This document shows, one piece after another, positions 23,372 through 31,978 of a DNA stretch of 53,512 bases (position 1 is the first letter of the stretch; each line of letters opens with the position of its first letter). Made by a program: the position numbers and the translations under genes. The notes beneath the pieces are model-generated. The model saw nothing but the letters and a program-made list of their open reading frames with translations, was not told the origin of the DNA and did not search any database. This DNA comes from a virus, in IMG/VR virus record IMGVR_UViG_3300020156_000445, positions 1 through 53,512 of that record. One strand, written 5' to 3'.

Positions 23372-23973
23372 CCGAGCTGTATTCCGAGACCCTGCGCGGC
23401 CTCTTCATCGCCGCGCTGAAGGGCAGGACGCTGGCGGGCCAACGCGTGTTTGCGCCGCGCGACTGGCCGGTGCAGGCCAAGGAGATGCCGGCCATCCTGG
23501 TGGACGATCAGCGCGAGCAGAGCGAGAGCCGCGGCAACGCCGGCTTTCCGGCCTTCCACACCATCGCCTTCCTGGTGGTGGACGGCCGGGTGGAGCAGGA
23601 CACCGAGGAGAAGGCCAAGGCGGACCTGTCGACGCTGCGCGCGCAGATCAAGGCCGCCATCCTGACCAGCCACGAGATCATCGTCGGCGTCGAGCAGATC
23701 GTCGCCATCCGCACCGAAGCCCGCGTTTCCGCCGAAACGAAGAAGCACGTGGGCGAGCTGCGCATGGAGTTCGCCGTGCGCTACCCCGAAGACTTCGAGC
23801 CCGTCATCACCGACACGCTGGAGGGCATCGACGTGCACGCCGACCTGGCCGGGCCGTTCGATCCCACCGGCATCTATCCGGACCCCGCCTTTCCCGAGGC
23901 GGTGCAACCGGCCCCCCGCACCTCCGGGCCCGATGGCCGCGACGAGGGCGGGATTTCCGTCAACCTGACCTGA
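23368..23973 (+). CDS. Tail terminator-like protein (Mu gp37/lambda gpU position)
   Basis: This 201-residue protein begins with a helical ELYSETLRGLFIAALKGRT segment and then a beta core with MPAILVDDQREQSESR and FHTIAFLVVDGRVEQD, followed by KKHVGELRMEFAVRYPEDFEP. This alternation resembles tail terminator proteins, which cap the tube and join it to the head. The C-terminal 45 residues are Pro/Gly-rich and probably flexible. It sits between the head-tail joiner and the sheath module, which supports the call. Confidence 0.6.
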   Translation: MTELYSETLRGLFIAALKGRTLAGQRVFAPRDWPVQAKEMPAILVDDQREQSESRGNAGFPAFHTIAFLVVDGRVEQDTEEKAKADLSTLRAQIKAAILTSHEIIVGVEQIVAIRTEARVSAETKKHVGELRMEFAVRYPEDFEPVITDTLEGIDVHADLAGPFDPTGIYPDPAFPEAVQPAPRTSGPDGRDEGGISVNLT

Positions 23974-23987
23974 TCCGAGGAGCACCC

Positions 23988-24191
23988 ATGTTCGTGCGAC
24001 CCGCGCCCGATCCGGGCGACCCGGGCAAGCGGCTGCGCGTCCGCGACCCCGACCTGAAGGATTTCCTGCCCGACGAGGGCCGCGAGGTGCCGGAGACGCC
24101 CCACTGGCACCGGTTGCTGCACGTCTACCGCGACGTGGAGCGGGTCGATCCGCCGAAGGCCAAGGCCGTCACCAAGAGCGCGGAGGCGTAA
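23988..24191 (+). CDS. DUF2635 family protein (Mu gp38-like)
   Basis: This 67-residue protein has the family core LRVRDPDLKDFLPDEGREVPETPHWHRLL. Such proteins always lie immediately before the sheath gene in Mu-like tails; their role is unknown. It ends directly before the sheath ATG, with no gap, so translation is coupled. It marks the point where lambda-type head genes give way to Mu-type tail genes. Confidence 0.88.
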   Translation: MFVRPAPDPGDPGKRLRVRDPDLKDFLPDEGREVPETPHWHRLLHVYRDVERVDPPKAKAVTKSAEA

Positions 24192-25667
24192 ATGATCCCG
24201 TTCAAGACCATCCCCGCGAACCTGCGCGTCCCGCTGTTCTACGCCGAGGTGGACAACAGCCGGGCGAACTCGGGCGCGCAGACGATGCGCACGCTGATCG
24301 TCGGCCAGATCACCACCGCCGGCACCGCCACGCCGAACGTCCCGGTGATCAGCCAGGGCGCGGCCGACGCCGTGACGGCCGGCGGCCCCGGCTCCATGCT
24401 GGCGCTGATGACCGCGGCCTACCGCAAGGCGGACACCTTCGGCGAAGTCTGGTACCTGCCGCTGGCCGATGCCGAGGCCGCCGTGGCGGCTACCGGCACC
24501 GTGGCGCTGACCGGCACCGCGACCGCCAACGGCGTGGTGTCGCTCTACGTCGGCGGCGTGCTGGTCTCCCAGGCCGTCACCAGCGGGCAGGTCGCCGCCA
24601 CGGTCGCCACGGCTCTGGCCGCCACCGTCAACGCCCTCATCGACCTGCCGGTGACCGCCGCCGCCGCCGCGGGCACGGTGACGTTCACGGCGAAGAACAA
24701 GGGGCCGGGCGGCAACGAGATCGACCTGCGGCTCAACCACCGGGGCGCTGCCGGCGGCGAGGCGCTGCCGGCGGGCCTTGCCGCCACCATCACCGCCATG
24801 GCGGCCGGCGCCACGCCGCCGGACCTGACGGCGGCCTTCGCCAGCCTGGGCGACATGCCGTTCGACTTCATCGTGCTCCCCTACACGGACACCGCCAGCC
24901 TCGATGCCGCGAAGCTGCTGCTGAACGACGTCTCCGGCCGCTGGTCGTGGTCGCAGCAGATCTACGGGCACGTCTTCGCGGCCAAGCGGGGCACGCTCAG
25001 CGCCCTGACGACGTTCGGCGCCGCGCGCAACGACCAGCACGCCTCGGTGCTCGGCTTCCATGACAGCCCGACGCCGGCCTGGATCGTCGCCGCCGACTTC
25101 GCCGGCACCGCGGCGGTCAGCCTGCGCGCCGACCCCGGCACGCCGCTCCAGACGCTGGCGCTGTCCAGCACGCTGGCGCCGCCGATCGGCAGCCGGTTCG
25201 CCATCACCGACCGCAACGTGCTGCTCTGGGACGGCATCAGCACCTTCGTGGTGTCCGACGACGGCACGTGCCGTCTGGAGAACGTCATCACGACCTACCA
25301 GAAGAACGCCTTCGGCGCCGACGACGACAGCTACCTGCAGGTCGAGACGCTGTTCCTGCTGGCCTTCATCCTGCGCCGCATGAAGGCGGTGATCACCTCG
25401 AAGTACGCCCGCGTCAAGCTGGCCGACAACGGCACGCGCGTCGGCCCCGGCGCCAACGTGGTGACGCCCAACATCATCAAGGCCGACCTCATCGCCGCCT
25501 ACCGCGAGCTGGAGGCCGAAGGCCACGTGCAGAACGGCGAGGCCTTCAAGCAGGCGATCATCGTCGAGAAGAACCGCCAGAACCCGAACCGGGTGGACGT
25601 GCTGTGGCCCGGCACCCTGATCAACCAGCTGCGCATCTTCGCGCTGCTGGCCCAGTTCCGTCTCTGA
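24192..25667 (+). CDS. Contractile tail sheath protein (Mu gpL-like)
   Basis: This 491-residue protein opens IPFKTIPANLRVPLFYAEVDNSRAN, the hallmark of Mu-type sheaths. The centre has repeated Ala/Val/Thr-rich beta domains, and the C-terminal half has WSWSQQIYGHVFAAKRGTL and LEDVITTYQKN-like sequence (here RLENVITTYQKNAFG) and KAVITSKYARVKLADNG. The C-terminus ends in FALLAQFRL, as usual. It forms the outer tail sheath that contracts on infection. The length is normal. Confidence 0.95.
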   Translation: MIPFKTIPANLRVPLFYAEVDNSRANSGAQTMRTLIVGQITTAGTATPNVPVISQGAADAVTAGGPGSMLALMTAAYRKADTFGEVWYLPLADAEAAVAATGTVALTGTATANGVVSLYVGGVLVSQAVTSGQVAATVATALAATVNALIDLPVTAAAAAGTVTFTAKNKGPGGNEIDLRLNHRGAAGGEALPAGLAATITAMAAGATPPDLTAAFASLGDMPFDFIVLPYTDTASLDAAKLLLNDVSGRWSWSQQIYGHVFAAKRGTLSALTTFGAARNDQHASVLGFHDSPTPAWIVAADFAGTAAVSLRADPGTPLQTLALSSTLAPPIGSRFAITDRNVLLWDGISTFVVSDDGTCRLENVITTYQKNAFGADDDSYLQVETLFLLAFILRRMKAVITSKYARVKLADNGTRVGPGANVVTPNIIKADLIAAYRELEAEGHVQNGEAFKQAIIVEKNRQNPNRVDVLWPGTLINQLRIFALLAQFRL

Positions 25668-25682
25668 GAGGAGGGCCGTTCC

Positions 25683-26051
25683 ATGGCCGACACCAGCCGC
25701 CGGCTGTCCGGCGTCGCCTACTTCACCGTCGACGGCACCAGCTACATGCTGGCCGGCGACTTCTCCTACTCGCCGTCGCAGGTCAAGCGCGAGACCATCT
25801 CGGGCATGGACGGCGTGCACGGCTACAAGGAGACGCCGATTCCCGGCTTCATCCAGGCCACGCTGCGCGATGCCGGCGGGCTGAGCGTCGCCGCCTTCAA
25901 CGCGATGACCAACGCCACCGTCACCATCGAGCTGGCCAACGGCAAGATCGTGACCGCACGCAACGCCTGGACGGTGGACAGCCAGGAGGTCAAGGGGGCC
26001 GAGGCCACCTTCGACGTCCGCTTCGAATCCGCCCTGGTCGAGGAGGCCTGA
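25683..26051 (+). CDS. Tail tube protein (Mu gpM-like)
   Basis: This 122-residue protein has RRLSGVAYFTVDGTSYMLAGDFSYSPSQVKRETISGMDGVHGYKE at the start and IQATLRDAGGLSVAAF later, matching Mu-type tube proteins. It polymerises into the inner tube through which DNA passes. AGGAGG precedes the start. It follows the sheath gene, the standard order. Confidence 0.93.
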   Translation: MADTSRRLSGVAYFTVDGTSYMLAGDFSYSPSQVKRETISGMDGVHGYKETPIPGFIQATLRDAGGLSVAAFNAMTNATVTIELANGKIVTARNAWTVDSQEVKGAEATFDVRFESALVEEA

Positions 26052-26053
26052 TC

Positions 26054-26347
26054 ATGGATCACCCTGAACAGATGACGCTGGAACTGAGCAAGCCGGTGAC
26101 GCTTGGCTCCGAGACGTACAGCGTCCTGGAACTGCGCGAGCCCACCGTGGGCGAGGTGGAGAAAGCGCAGCGCGCCCAGCGCGGCGCCGACGGCTCCGCC
26201 ACCGCGAGCGACATCGTCCTGGTGTCCCTGGTGTCCGGCGTGCCGAAGCCGGCCGTCGAGAAGATCGTCTACCGCGACTTCCGCAAGGCGGTGGAGTACC
26301 TCGCGGTTTTTCTGGAGGGTGGCCCGGCAACTGGCGCGACGTCCTAG
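26054..26347 (+). CDS. Tail assembly chaperone, short form (Mu gp41-like)
   Basis: This 97-residue zero-frame product has LSKPVTLGSETYSVLELREPTVGEVEKAQRA, typical of the tail assembly chaperone before a tape measure gene. In P2, Mu and lambda this gene makes a second, longer product by ribosomal frameshifting. Here a T5 run at 26307-26311 near the end is in the right place. It binds tape measure protein and tube subunits during tail assembly. Confidence 0.85.
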   Translation: MDHPEQMTLELSKPVTLGSETYSVLELREPTVGEVEKAQRAQRGADGSATASDIVLVSLVSGVPKPAVEKIVYRDFRKAVEYLAVFLEGGPATGATS

Positions 26348-26466
26348 CCGAGGTCACGCGGTGGTACGGGTGGGGACCGCGCGACGCGTGGTCCCTCACC
26401 TGGACCGAGCTGTGCTGGTGGAACGATCAGGCCCTGCGGATGATCAAGGTGGCGCGCGATGGCTAA
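26312..26466 (+). CDS. Minus-1 frame extension of the tail chaperone (frameshift product)
   Basis: In the frame one base back from the chaperone, an open stretch runs on after the T5 run. It encodes GGWPGNWRDVLAEVTRWYGW and WSLTWTELCWWNDQALRMI, ending at 26466. It is tryptophan-rich and hydrophilic, like the gp42/E' extensions. It has no start codon or ribosome site of its own and overlaps the tape measure start by 8 nt. The full product would run from 26054 to 26466. Confidence 0.75.
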
Positions 26467-28456
26467 CCAGTTCCAGATCGTCATCACGGCGAAGGACCAG
26501 GCGTCCGCCGCCGTCGGCAAGGTGACGTCGGCGCTCGGCCGGGTGCGCGGGCCGATCGCCGGCATCAGCTCGGCCGTCGAGCGCCTGGGCGAAACCACCG
26601 GCTTGGCCTCCCTCGGGCGCGGCCTGTCCAGCCTCGGCGGCTTGGCCCGCGACACGGCGGGCAACCTCGGCGTGCTCGGCGGCTCGATGGGGGCCGTCGC
26701 CGGGGCCGGCACCGTCGCCGGGGTGGCGACCCTGGTGAACCACTGGGGGCAGGTCGGCGTCGCCACCGCCAACGCCGCCGGCGGCATCGGCATCGCCGCC
26801 GGGCGGCTGCGCACGCTCCAGGGCGCCGCCGGGCTCGCTGGCCTGTCGGCGGAGAGCATGGCGGGCAGCCTGGGCGCGCTGGCGGCGACGCTCCAGGACG
26901 CCGCCTTCGGCCGGAACCCCGAGGCCGCGGCGATGATGAACACGCTGGGCATGCGTCTTCACCGGACCGCCTCCGGCGCCGTGGACGCGGAGCGGGCCAT
27001 GGGCGATCTGGCCGAGGCCGTATCGCGCCAGACGAACCCGCAGACGCAGGCCCGCATCGCGCAGATCTTCGGCGTCGAGGCGCTGTTGCCCATGCTGCGC
27101 AAGGGGCGCAGCGGCTGGCAGGCCTACATGCGCGACATCGAGCGCTATGGCGCCGTCTCGGAGGAGACGCAGAAGCAGTCCGAGCAGCTGGGCGCCTCCA
27201 TCAACCGGCTGAAGGCGGCGGTGTCCGGCGCGGGCACCACGCTGGAGGCCGAATACTCCGGCAAGTTCGGCGGGGCCATCGACCGGACCGCCAAATGGAT
27301 CAGCGAGAACCAGCGGCTGTCCGGCTCCATCGCCGAGGTCGGCCTGGGGCTCGGGGCCATCGCGCTGGCCGCCCGTGCCCATCCGGTCCTGGGGCTGATC
27401 ACCGGCATCGCCGAGGGGGCGCTGCTCATCTACCGGCACTGGGACGGCATCGGCGCCTTCTTCGAGCGCAAGCTGAAGGAGGTCGACGCCGCCTTCAACA
27501 GCTCGGAATGGGGGCGGCGCACCAGCGGCAAAACCCCGAAGGCGGAGCGCGATGCCTACTGGTGGACCTTCGGGCTCGTCGGCAAGGGCGGGATGCTCTA
27601 CGACACGGGGCCGGGCGAACCGGCGGCTCCGCCCAAACCGGACAGCGCCACGCCGGCACCGGCGGCTCCGCCCAAGCCGGACAGCGCCGCGCCGGCGCCG
27701 GCGACGCCGCCCGAGACGCGCCCGTCGATCATCAACGGCTTCCTGATCGGCCGCGCCGAGGCCGCGCCGATGCCCCCGTCAGCGCTCGTGCCGCCGGCCG
27801 CGCCACCGCTGGTCCCGGACCGTCCGGCCGCCGCCGAGGCCCGCCCTCTGGCCGCGCCGGCTCCCGCGGCGGTGGCGCCACCACCGCCGGCCGCTCCCGC
27901 CGCCGCTCCCGCCGCCGCGCACCAGCCGATCGGCATCCGCAACAACAACCCCCTCAACCTGCGCAGCTGGGGCGCCACGCCGCGCGAGGGCGGCTTCGCC
28001 AAGTTCGGCAGCGCCGACGAGGGTCTGGCGGCGGCGGTCAAGAACCTCGGCGCCTACCAGGACCGGCACGGCATCAACACCATCGCCGGCATCATCAACC
28101 GCTGGGCCCCGCCGTCGGACGGCAACAACGTCCCGGCCTACATCAGCCACGTGGCCAAGGAGACCGGGTACCGCCCGGATCAGCCACTCGACCTGCACGA
28201 TCCCAAAACGGTGGCGCCGCTGCTCAGCGCCATGATCAAGCGCGAGAACGGCATGCAGCCGTACGGCCGCGACCAGATCGAGCGGGCGGCGGCCACCGCG
28301 GCGCCGCCGAACGGGGGCGCGCAGCAGCCCATCCAGGTCGACATCCGCTTCTCCGGCAACGTCCCGCCGGGCACCACCGCATCGGTTCCGGGGCAGGACG
28401 GCGCGTTCCAGCCCAGCCGCATCGACTACTCCTTGCCCGACTTCGCGAGGCCCTGA
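26459..28456 (+). CDS. Tape measure protein with virion muralytic domain
   Basis: This is a 665-residue protein. The N-terminal part (1-290) is helical with repeated Ala/Gly/Ser/Leu segments. Hydrophobic stretches near 290-325 (GLGLGAIALAARAHPVLGLI) suit insertion in the host membrane. A Pro/Ala-rich linker occupies about 380-485. The C-terminal region from about 490 (IGIRNNNPLNLRSW, then FAKFGSADEGLAAAVKNLGA and IAGIINRWAPPSDGNN) is the domain of P5-type structural muramidases that cut peptidoglycan during entry. It is short for a tape measure, so the tail should be short. It overlaps the chaperone extension and is coupled to the next gene by TGATG. Confidence 0.88.
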   Translation: MANQFQIVITAKDQASAAVGKVTSALGRVRGPIAGISSAVERLGETTGLASLGRGLSSLGGLARDTAGNLGVLGGSMGAVAGAGTVAGVATLVNHWGQVGVATANAAGGIGIAAGRLRTLQGAAGLAGLSAESMAGSLGALAATLQDAAFGRNPEAAAMMNTLGMRLHRTASGAVDAERAMGDLAEAVSRQTNPQTQARIAQIFGVEALLPMLRKGRSGWQAYMRDIERYGAVSEETQKQSEQLGASINRLKAAVSGAGTTLEAEYSGKFGGAIDRTAKWISENQRLSGSIAEVGLGLGAIALAARAHPVLGLITGIAEGALLIYRHWDGIGAFFERKLKEVDAAFNSSEWGRRTSGKTPKAERDAYWWTFGLVGKGGMLYDTGPGEPAAPPKPDSATPAPAAPPKPDSAAPAPATPPETRPSIINGFLIGRAEAAPMPPSALVPPAAPPLVPDRPAAAEARPLAAPAPAAVAPPPPAAPAAAPAAAHQPIGIRNNNPLNLRSWGATPREGGFAKFGSADEGLAAAVKNLGAYQDRHGINTIAGIINRWAPPSDGNNVPAYISHVAKETGYRPDQPLDLHDPKTVAPLLSAMIKRENGMQPYGRDQIERAAATAAPPNGGAQQPIQVDIRFSGNVPPGTTASVPGQDGAFQPSRIDYSLPDFARP

Positions 28457-29895
28457 TGCCCGGACGCAACGCCTACCGCGACCTCGGCGGCGCCCTGAAC
28501 CGTGTCGCCACCGCCGCCGGGCGGCTCGGCGTCGACCTCGCGGGGTTCGACGCCACGGACGCGCCCTGGCACACGCGCCTCCAGAAGGCCTCCTTCCGCG
28601 GCGTGCCGTTCGGCGTCACCGGCTCGGTGTCCGAATTCGGACGGCGCGTCGCCGTCCACGAGTACCCGTACCGGGACTCCGTGTGGGTGGAGGACCTGGG
28701 GCGGGCGCCGCGGCGCATCACCCTCATCGGCTTCCTGGTCGAGAACTCCGCCGTCTACGGCGGCGGCGACCTGCTGGCGCAGCGCGACCGCCTGGTCAAG
28801 GCCTGCGAGACGCCGGGAGAGGCCGAACTGGTGCACCCGTCGCTCGGGCGCCGCTCCGTTGCGCTGCTGCGCTTTCACGTCGTGGAGCGTCGGCGCGAGG
28901 GGCGGGTGTTCGAGTTCGGGATGGAGTTCGTGGAGGCCGGCAAGCTGGAGTTCCCGGCCGCGTCCGCTTCCCTGCGCGACGGCGTGTTCACGGCCGCTGA
29001 CGGTCTCGGCCTCGCCGCCGTGGGCGCCTTTGTGAAGGACATCGGCACGCTGCTGAAGCAGGGCGCCGCCATCGTCCGCCAAGTCGTCGACACGGTGGGC
29101 TTCTACGTCCGCGCCGTGTTCCGCCTCATCGACGACGCGACCAACCTGTACAACGCCGTGCGCGACCTGCCCGGCGCGTTCGGGCGGTTCTTCGGCGGCT
29201 CGAAGGTGAAGGCCCGCCGGCGGAGCGACGCGGCCGGCGCCGCCGCGACCTCCCTCGCGGCCCTGAAGGATCTCGCGGCGACGCGCCGCGCGTCGGTGGC
29301 GGCCGCCGGCGCCACCGCCCTGGCAATTGCCCCGACGCTGTCGGCGGCGTCCACCCCGGCGGCGGCGTCCACCCCGGCGGTGGCGGACAGCGTGGCCGCC
29401 GTGATCGCGGCGACCGCCCGCGCGATCACCAACCCCGCCGACGCGCTGCGCCTGCTGGCGCCGCTGGCCGCCCTGGAGGCGCCCACGACGGGGCCGGCCG
29501 CGGCGGTGACGGCGAGCCTCGTGCGCCGCATCGCCCTGGCCGAGGTGGCGAAGGCGGCGGCGCGGTACGAGCCGCGGTCGTACGACGACGCGGTGGCGGT
29601 GCGCACGCGTGTCGTGGACCTGATCGAGGCCGAACTGGTGCGTGCCGGCGATGCCGGAGAGGACGAGACCTTCATCGCTTTGCGTACGCTGCGCACCGCG
29701 GTGGCCGCCGACCTGACCGAGCGCGGCGCCAGCCTGGCCCGCAAGGTCGAGGTCACGACCGCCCGGCCGCTGCCGGCGCTGGTGCTGGCCCACCGGCTTT
29801 ACCAGGATCTCGAGCGCGCCGACGAACTGGTGGAAGAGGCCGCCCCCGTCCATCCGGCCTTCATGCCGGTGACGTTCCGCGCGCTGGCGGAGTGA
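28456..29895 (+). CDS. DNA circularisation / Mu gpN-like tail protein
   Basis: This 479-residue protein has an N-terminal DNA_circ_N region: WHTRLQKASFRGVPFGVTGS, then GRRVAVHEYPYRDSVWVEDLG and RRITLIGFLVEN. This is the standard start of the Mu gp43 family. The middle is Ala-rich and probably helical, and the C-terminus is variable. The protein joins the tube to the baseplate hub. The short repeats ASTPAA and ASTPAV near 298 are low complexity only. Start and stop fit neighbours closely. Confidence 0.88.
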   Translation: MPGRNAYRDLGGALNRVATAAGRLGVDLAGFDATDAPWHTRLQKASFRGVPFGVTGSVSEFGRRVAVHEYPYRDSVWVEDLGRAPRRITLIGFLVENSAVYGGGDLLAQRDRLVKACETPGEAELVHPSLGRRSVALLRFHVVERRREGRVFEFGMEFVEAGKLEFPAASASLRDGVFTAADGLGLAAVGAFVKDIGTLLKQGAAIVRQVVDTVGFYVRAVFRLIDDATNLYNAVRDLPGAFGRFFGGSKVKARRRSDAAGAAATSLAALKDLAATRRASVAAAGATALAIAPTLSAASTPAAASTPAVADSVAAVIAATARAITNPADALRLLAPLAALEAPTTGPAAAVTASLVRRIALAEVAKAAARYEPRSYDDAVAVRTRVVDLIEAELVRAGDAGEDETFIALRTLRTAVAADLTERGASLARKVEVTTARPLPALVLAHRLYQDLERADELVEEAAPVHPAFMPVTFRALAE

Positions 29896-29898
29896 GCC

Positions 29899-30972
29899 AT
29901 GGCCGACGACCTGACCCTGGTGATCGGCGGCCGCGCCGGCCGCACGCTGTCCGGCTGGCAGCAGGTGCGCGTGACCCGCGGCATCGAGCGCCTGCCCAGC
30001 GACTTCGACATCGCCTTCACCGAACGCTTCCCCGGCGAAGCGGCGAGCGTCGTCGTCCGGCCGGGCGACGAATGCCAGGTGCTGCTCGGCAAGGACCCGG
30101 TGGTGACCGGCTACGTGGACCGCTTCATCCCCTCCGTCGACCGCCACGCGCACACGCTGCGCGTCACCGGGCGCGGCAAGTGCCAGGATCTGGTGGACGC
30201 TTCCGCCGAATGGCCCTCGAACCAGATCAGCAGCGCCAGCATCCTGACCATCGCCCGGAAGCTGGCGGAACCGTACGGCATCACGGTTACGGCGCTGAGC
30301 GACGTCGGCAAGCCGATTCCGCAGATCAACCTGCTGTGGGGGGAAACCCCGTTCGCGGTGATCGAGCGCATCGCCCGCACCGAGGCGCTGCTGGCCTACG
30401 ACGGCCCGGACGGCAACCTGATCCTGGCGCGCGTGGGCAACGCCACGCACGCCAGCGGGTTCGAGGAGGGCCGGAACGTCGAGGCCGGGACGGCGCTGTT
30501 CGGCATGGACCAGCGCTTCAGCGAATATGTCGTGCGCACCCTGTCCATGACGCCGGTCGGCGAACTGGGAAGCCTGGGCGACATCAAGGCCATGGTGACG
30601 GACAAGGCCGTCACCCGCAACCGCAAGCGCTACATCATCGTCGAGGCCGGCCTGGACGCCGCCGGGCTGGCGCAGAAGCGCGGGCTCTGGGAGGCGGCGC
30701 GCCGCGCCGGGCGCTCCTACCAGGTGCGCCTCACCGTCGACGGCTGGCGGGACGCCGAGGGCACGCTGTGGACGCCCAACCGGCTCGCCACGGTGTCCAT
30801 GCCGGCGCTGAAGATCCCACAGGTGACATGGGTGATCGCCGAGGTGACCTACCGCCGCGGGGCGCAGGGCACGCAGGCGGACCTCGTTCTCATGCCGCCG
30901 GACGCCTTCGAGCCCGCGCCCATCGTGCTGCTGCCCACCCTTAACGACGTCGTGCCCGGAGCGTCGCCATGA
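29899..30972 (+). CDS. Baseplate hub protein (Mu gpP / gp44-like)
   Basis: This 357-residue protein begins ADDLTLVIGGRAGRTLSGWQ, followed by VTRGIERLPSDFDIAFTERFPG and the repeated beta domains of gp27-like hubs. It forms the trimeric platform for the spike. The stop overlaps the next gene by 4 nt. The length fits the family (about 350-380). Confidence 0.92.
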   Translation: MADDLTLVIGGRAGRTLSGWQQVRVTRGIERLPSDFDIAFTERFPGEAASVVVRPGDECQVLLGKDPVVTGYVDRFIPSVDRHAHTLRVTGRGKCQDLVDASAEWPSNQISSASILTIARKLAEPYGITVTALSDVGKPIPQINLLWGETPFAVIERIARTEALLAYDGPDGNLILARVGNATHASGFEEGRNVEAGTALFGMDQRFSEYVVRTLSMTPVGELGSLGDIKAMVTDKAVTRNRKRYIIVEAGLDAAGLAQKRGLWEAARRAGRSYQVRLTVDGWRDAEGTLWTPNRLATVSMPALKIPQVTWVIAEVTYRRGAQGTQADLVLMPPDAFEPAPIVLLPTLNDVVPGASP

Positions 30973-31541
30973 ACCTCGAACAGCTCTACGTCCGTCTGAT
31001 GCTGGCCATCGGCCGGGGGCGGATGACCGCCGTCAACGACGGCGGCAACGCGCAGACCATGCAGGTCCAGCTCGGCACGGACGAGGTGCGGGACGGCACC
31101 CCGCGCCTCGTGGAATACGGCCTGACCTCCGTCCCGCCGGCCGGGACCGATTGCGTGGTGCTGTTCCTGGGCGGCGACCGCAGCACCGGGGTGGTGGTCG
31201 CCACCGGCAACCAGGGCGCCCGGCCGAAGGGGCTCCAGGGCGGGGAGGTGTGTGTGTACGACGACCTGGGCCAGATGGTGCACCTGACGCGCGCGGGTAT
31301 CGTGGTCAAGGGTGCCGGCCGGCCGGTCACCGTCGAGGACACGCCGGAGGTGACGGTCAAGGCCAGCGGGAAGGTGAGGCTGGAAACCCCGCTTCTGGAG
31401 GTGACCGGCGACATCGTCGACAACGCCGGCCGCGGCGGCCGGTCGATGGCCAGCATGCGGGCGGTCTACGACGGGCACACCCACGGCGGCGTCACGCCCG
31501 GCGGCGCCGACACCGCCGTGCCGAACCAACTCCAGGACTAG
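30969..31541 (+). CDS. Baseplate spike protein gpV-like (Mu gp45)
   Basis: This 190-residue protein has an N-terminal OB-like domain (QTMQVQLGTDEVRDGTPRLV), a beta-helical middle with VTVEDTPEVTVKASGKVRLE and LLEVTGDIVDN, and a C-terminal VYDGHTHGGVTPGG motif. That last His-x-His-Gly-x-x-x-x-Gly segment binds iron in P2 gpV/Mu gp45 tips, so the needle point is probably metal-bound. It punctures the outer membrane. Confidence 0.92.
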   Translation: MNLEQLYVRLMLAIGRGRMTAVNDGGNAQTMQVQLGTDEVRDGTPRLVEYGLTSVPPAGTDCVVLFLGGDRSTGVVVATGNQGARPKGLQGGEVCVYDDLGQMVHLTRAGIVVKGAGRPVTVEDTPEVTVKASGKVRLETPLLEVTGDIVDNAGRGGRSMASMRAVYDGHTHGGVTPGGADTAVPNQLQD

Positions 31542-31543
31542 CC

Positions 31544-31978
31544 ATGCCCGACATCATGATCTCCTGGTCCGCGGGCGAGGCCCGCGGCGACTGGTCCCTC
31601 GCGTCCGGCGACCTGGGCACCGGCGACGACCTCGCCACGGCCATCCTGCTGAGCCTCTTCACCGACCGCCTCGCCACCGCCGACGACACGCTGCCGGACG
31701 GCACCGACGACCGGCGCGGCTGGTGGGGCGACCGCGAGATCGGCTCCCGGCTGTGGCTGCTCGACCGCGCCAAGGAAACCGAGGACACGCGCCGGAAGGC
31801 GGGCGACTACATCGCCGAGGCGCTGCAATGGCTGATCGACGACGGCGTGGTGGCGCGCTTCGACATCCGGGTCGAATGGGTGCGCCGCTCCACCCTGGGG
31901 GCCTGGGTGACCGCGCACCGCCGCGACGGCACCTCGACCGCCTACAACTTCGCCTGGGCTTGGCAGGGAGTCGCCTGA
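31544..31978 (+). CDS. Baseplate protein, Mu gp46 family
   Basis: This 144-residue protein matches the phage GP46 family: DLATAILLSLFTDRLATADDTLPDG, then RRGWWGDREIGSRLWLLDRAKET and the helix YIAEALQWLIDDGVVARFDI. It is a wedge protein of the baseplate (analogue of T4 gp25). It is coupled to the next gene by a TGATG overlap. Confidence 0.93.
   Translation: MPDIMISWSAGEARGDWSLASGDLGTGDDLATAILLSLFTDRLATADDTLPDGTDDRRGWWGDREIGSRLWLLDRAKETEDTRRKAGDYIAEALQWLIDDGVVARFDIRVEWVRRSTLGAWVTAHRRDGTSTAYNFAWAWQGVA

Noticed and set aside
29340-29400. Short repeat of GCGTCCACCCCGGCGG in the gpN-like gene
   Set aside because: Low-complexity Ala/Ser/Thr/Pro coding repeat, with no sign of a site or recombination target.
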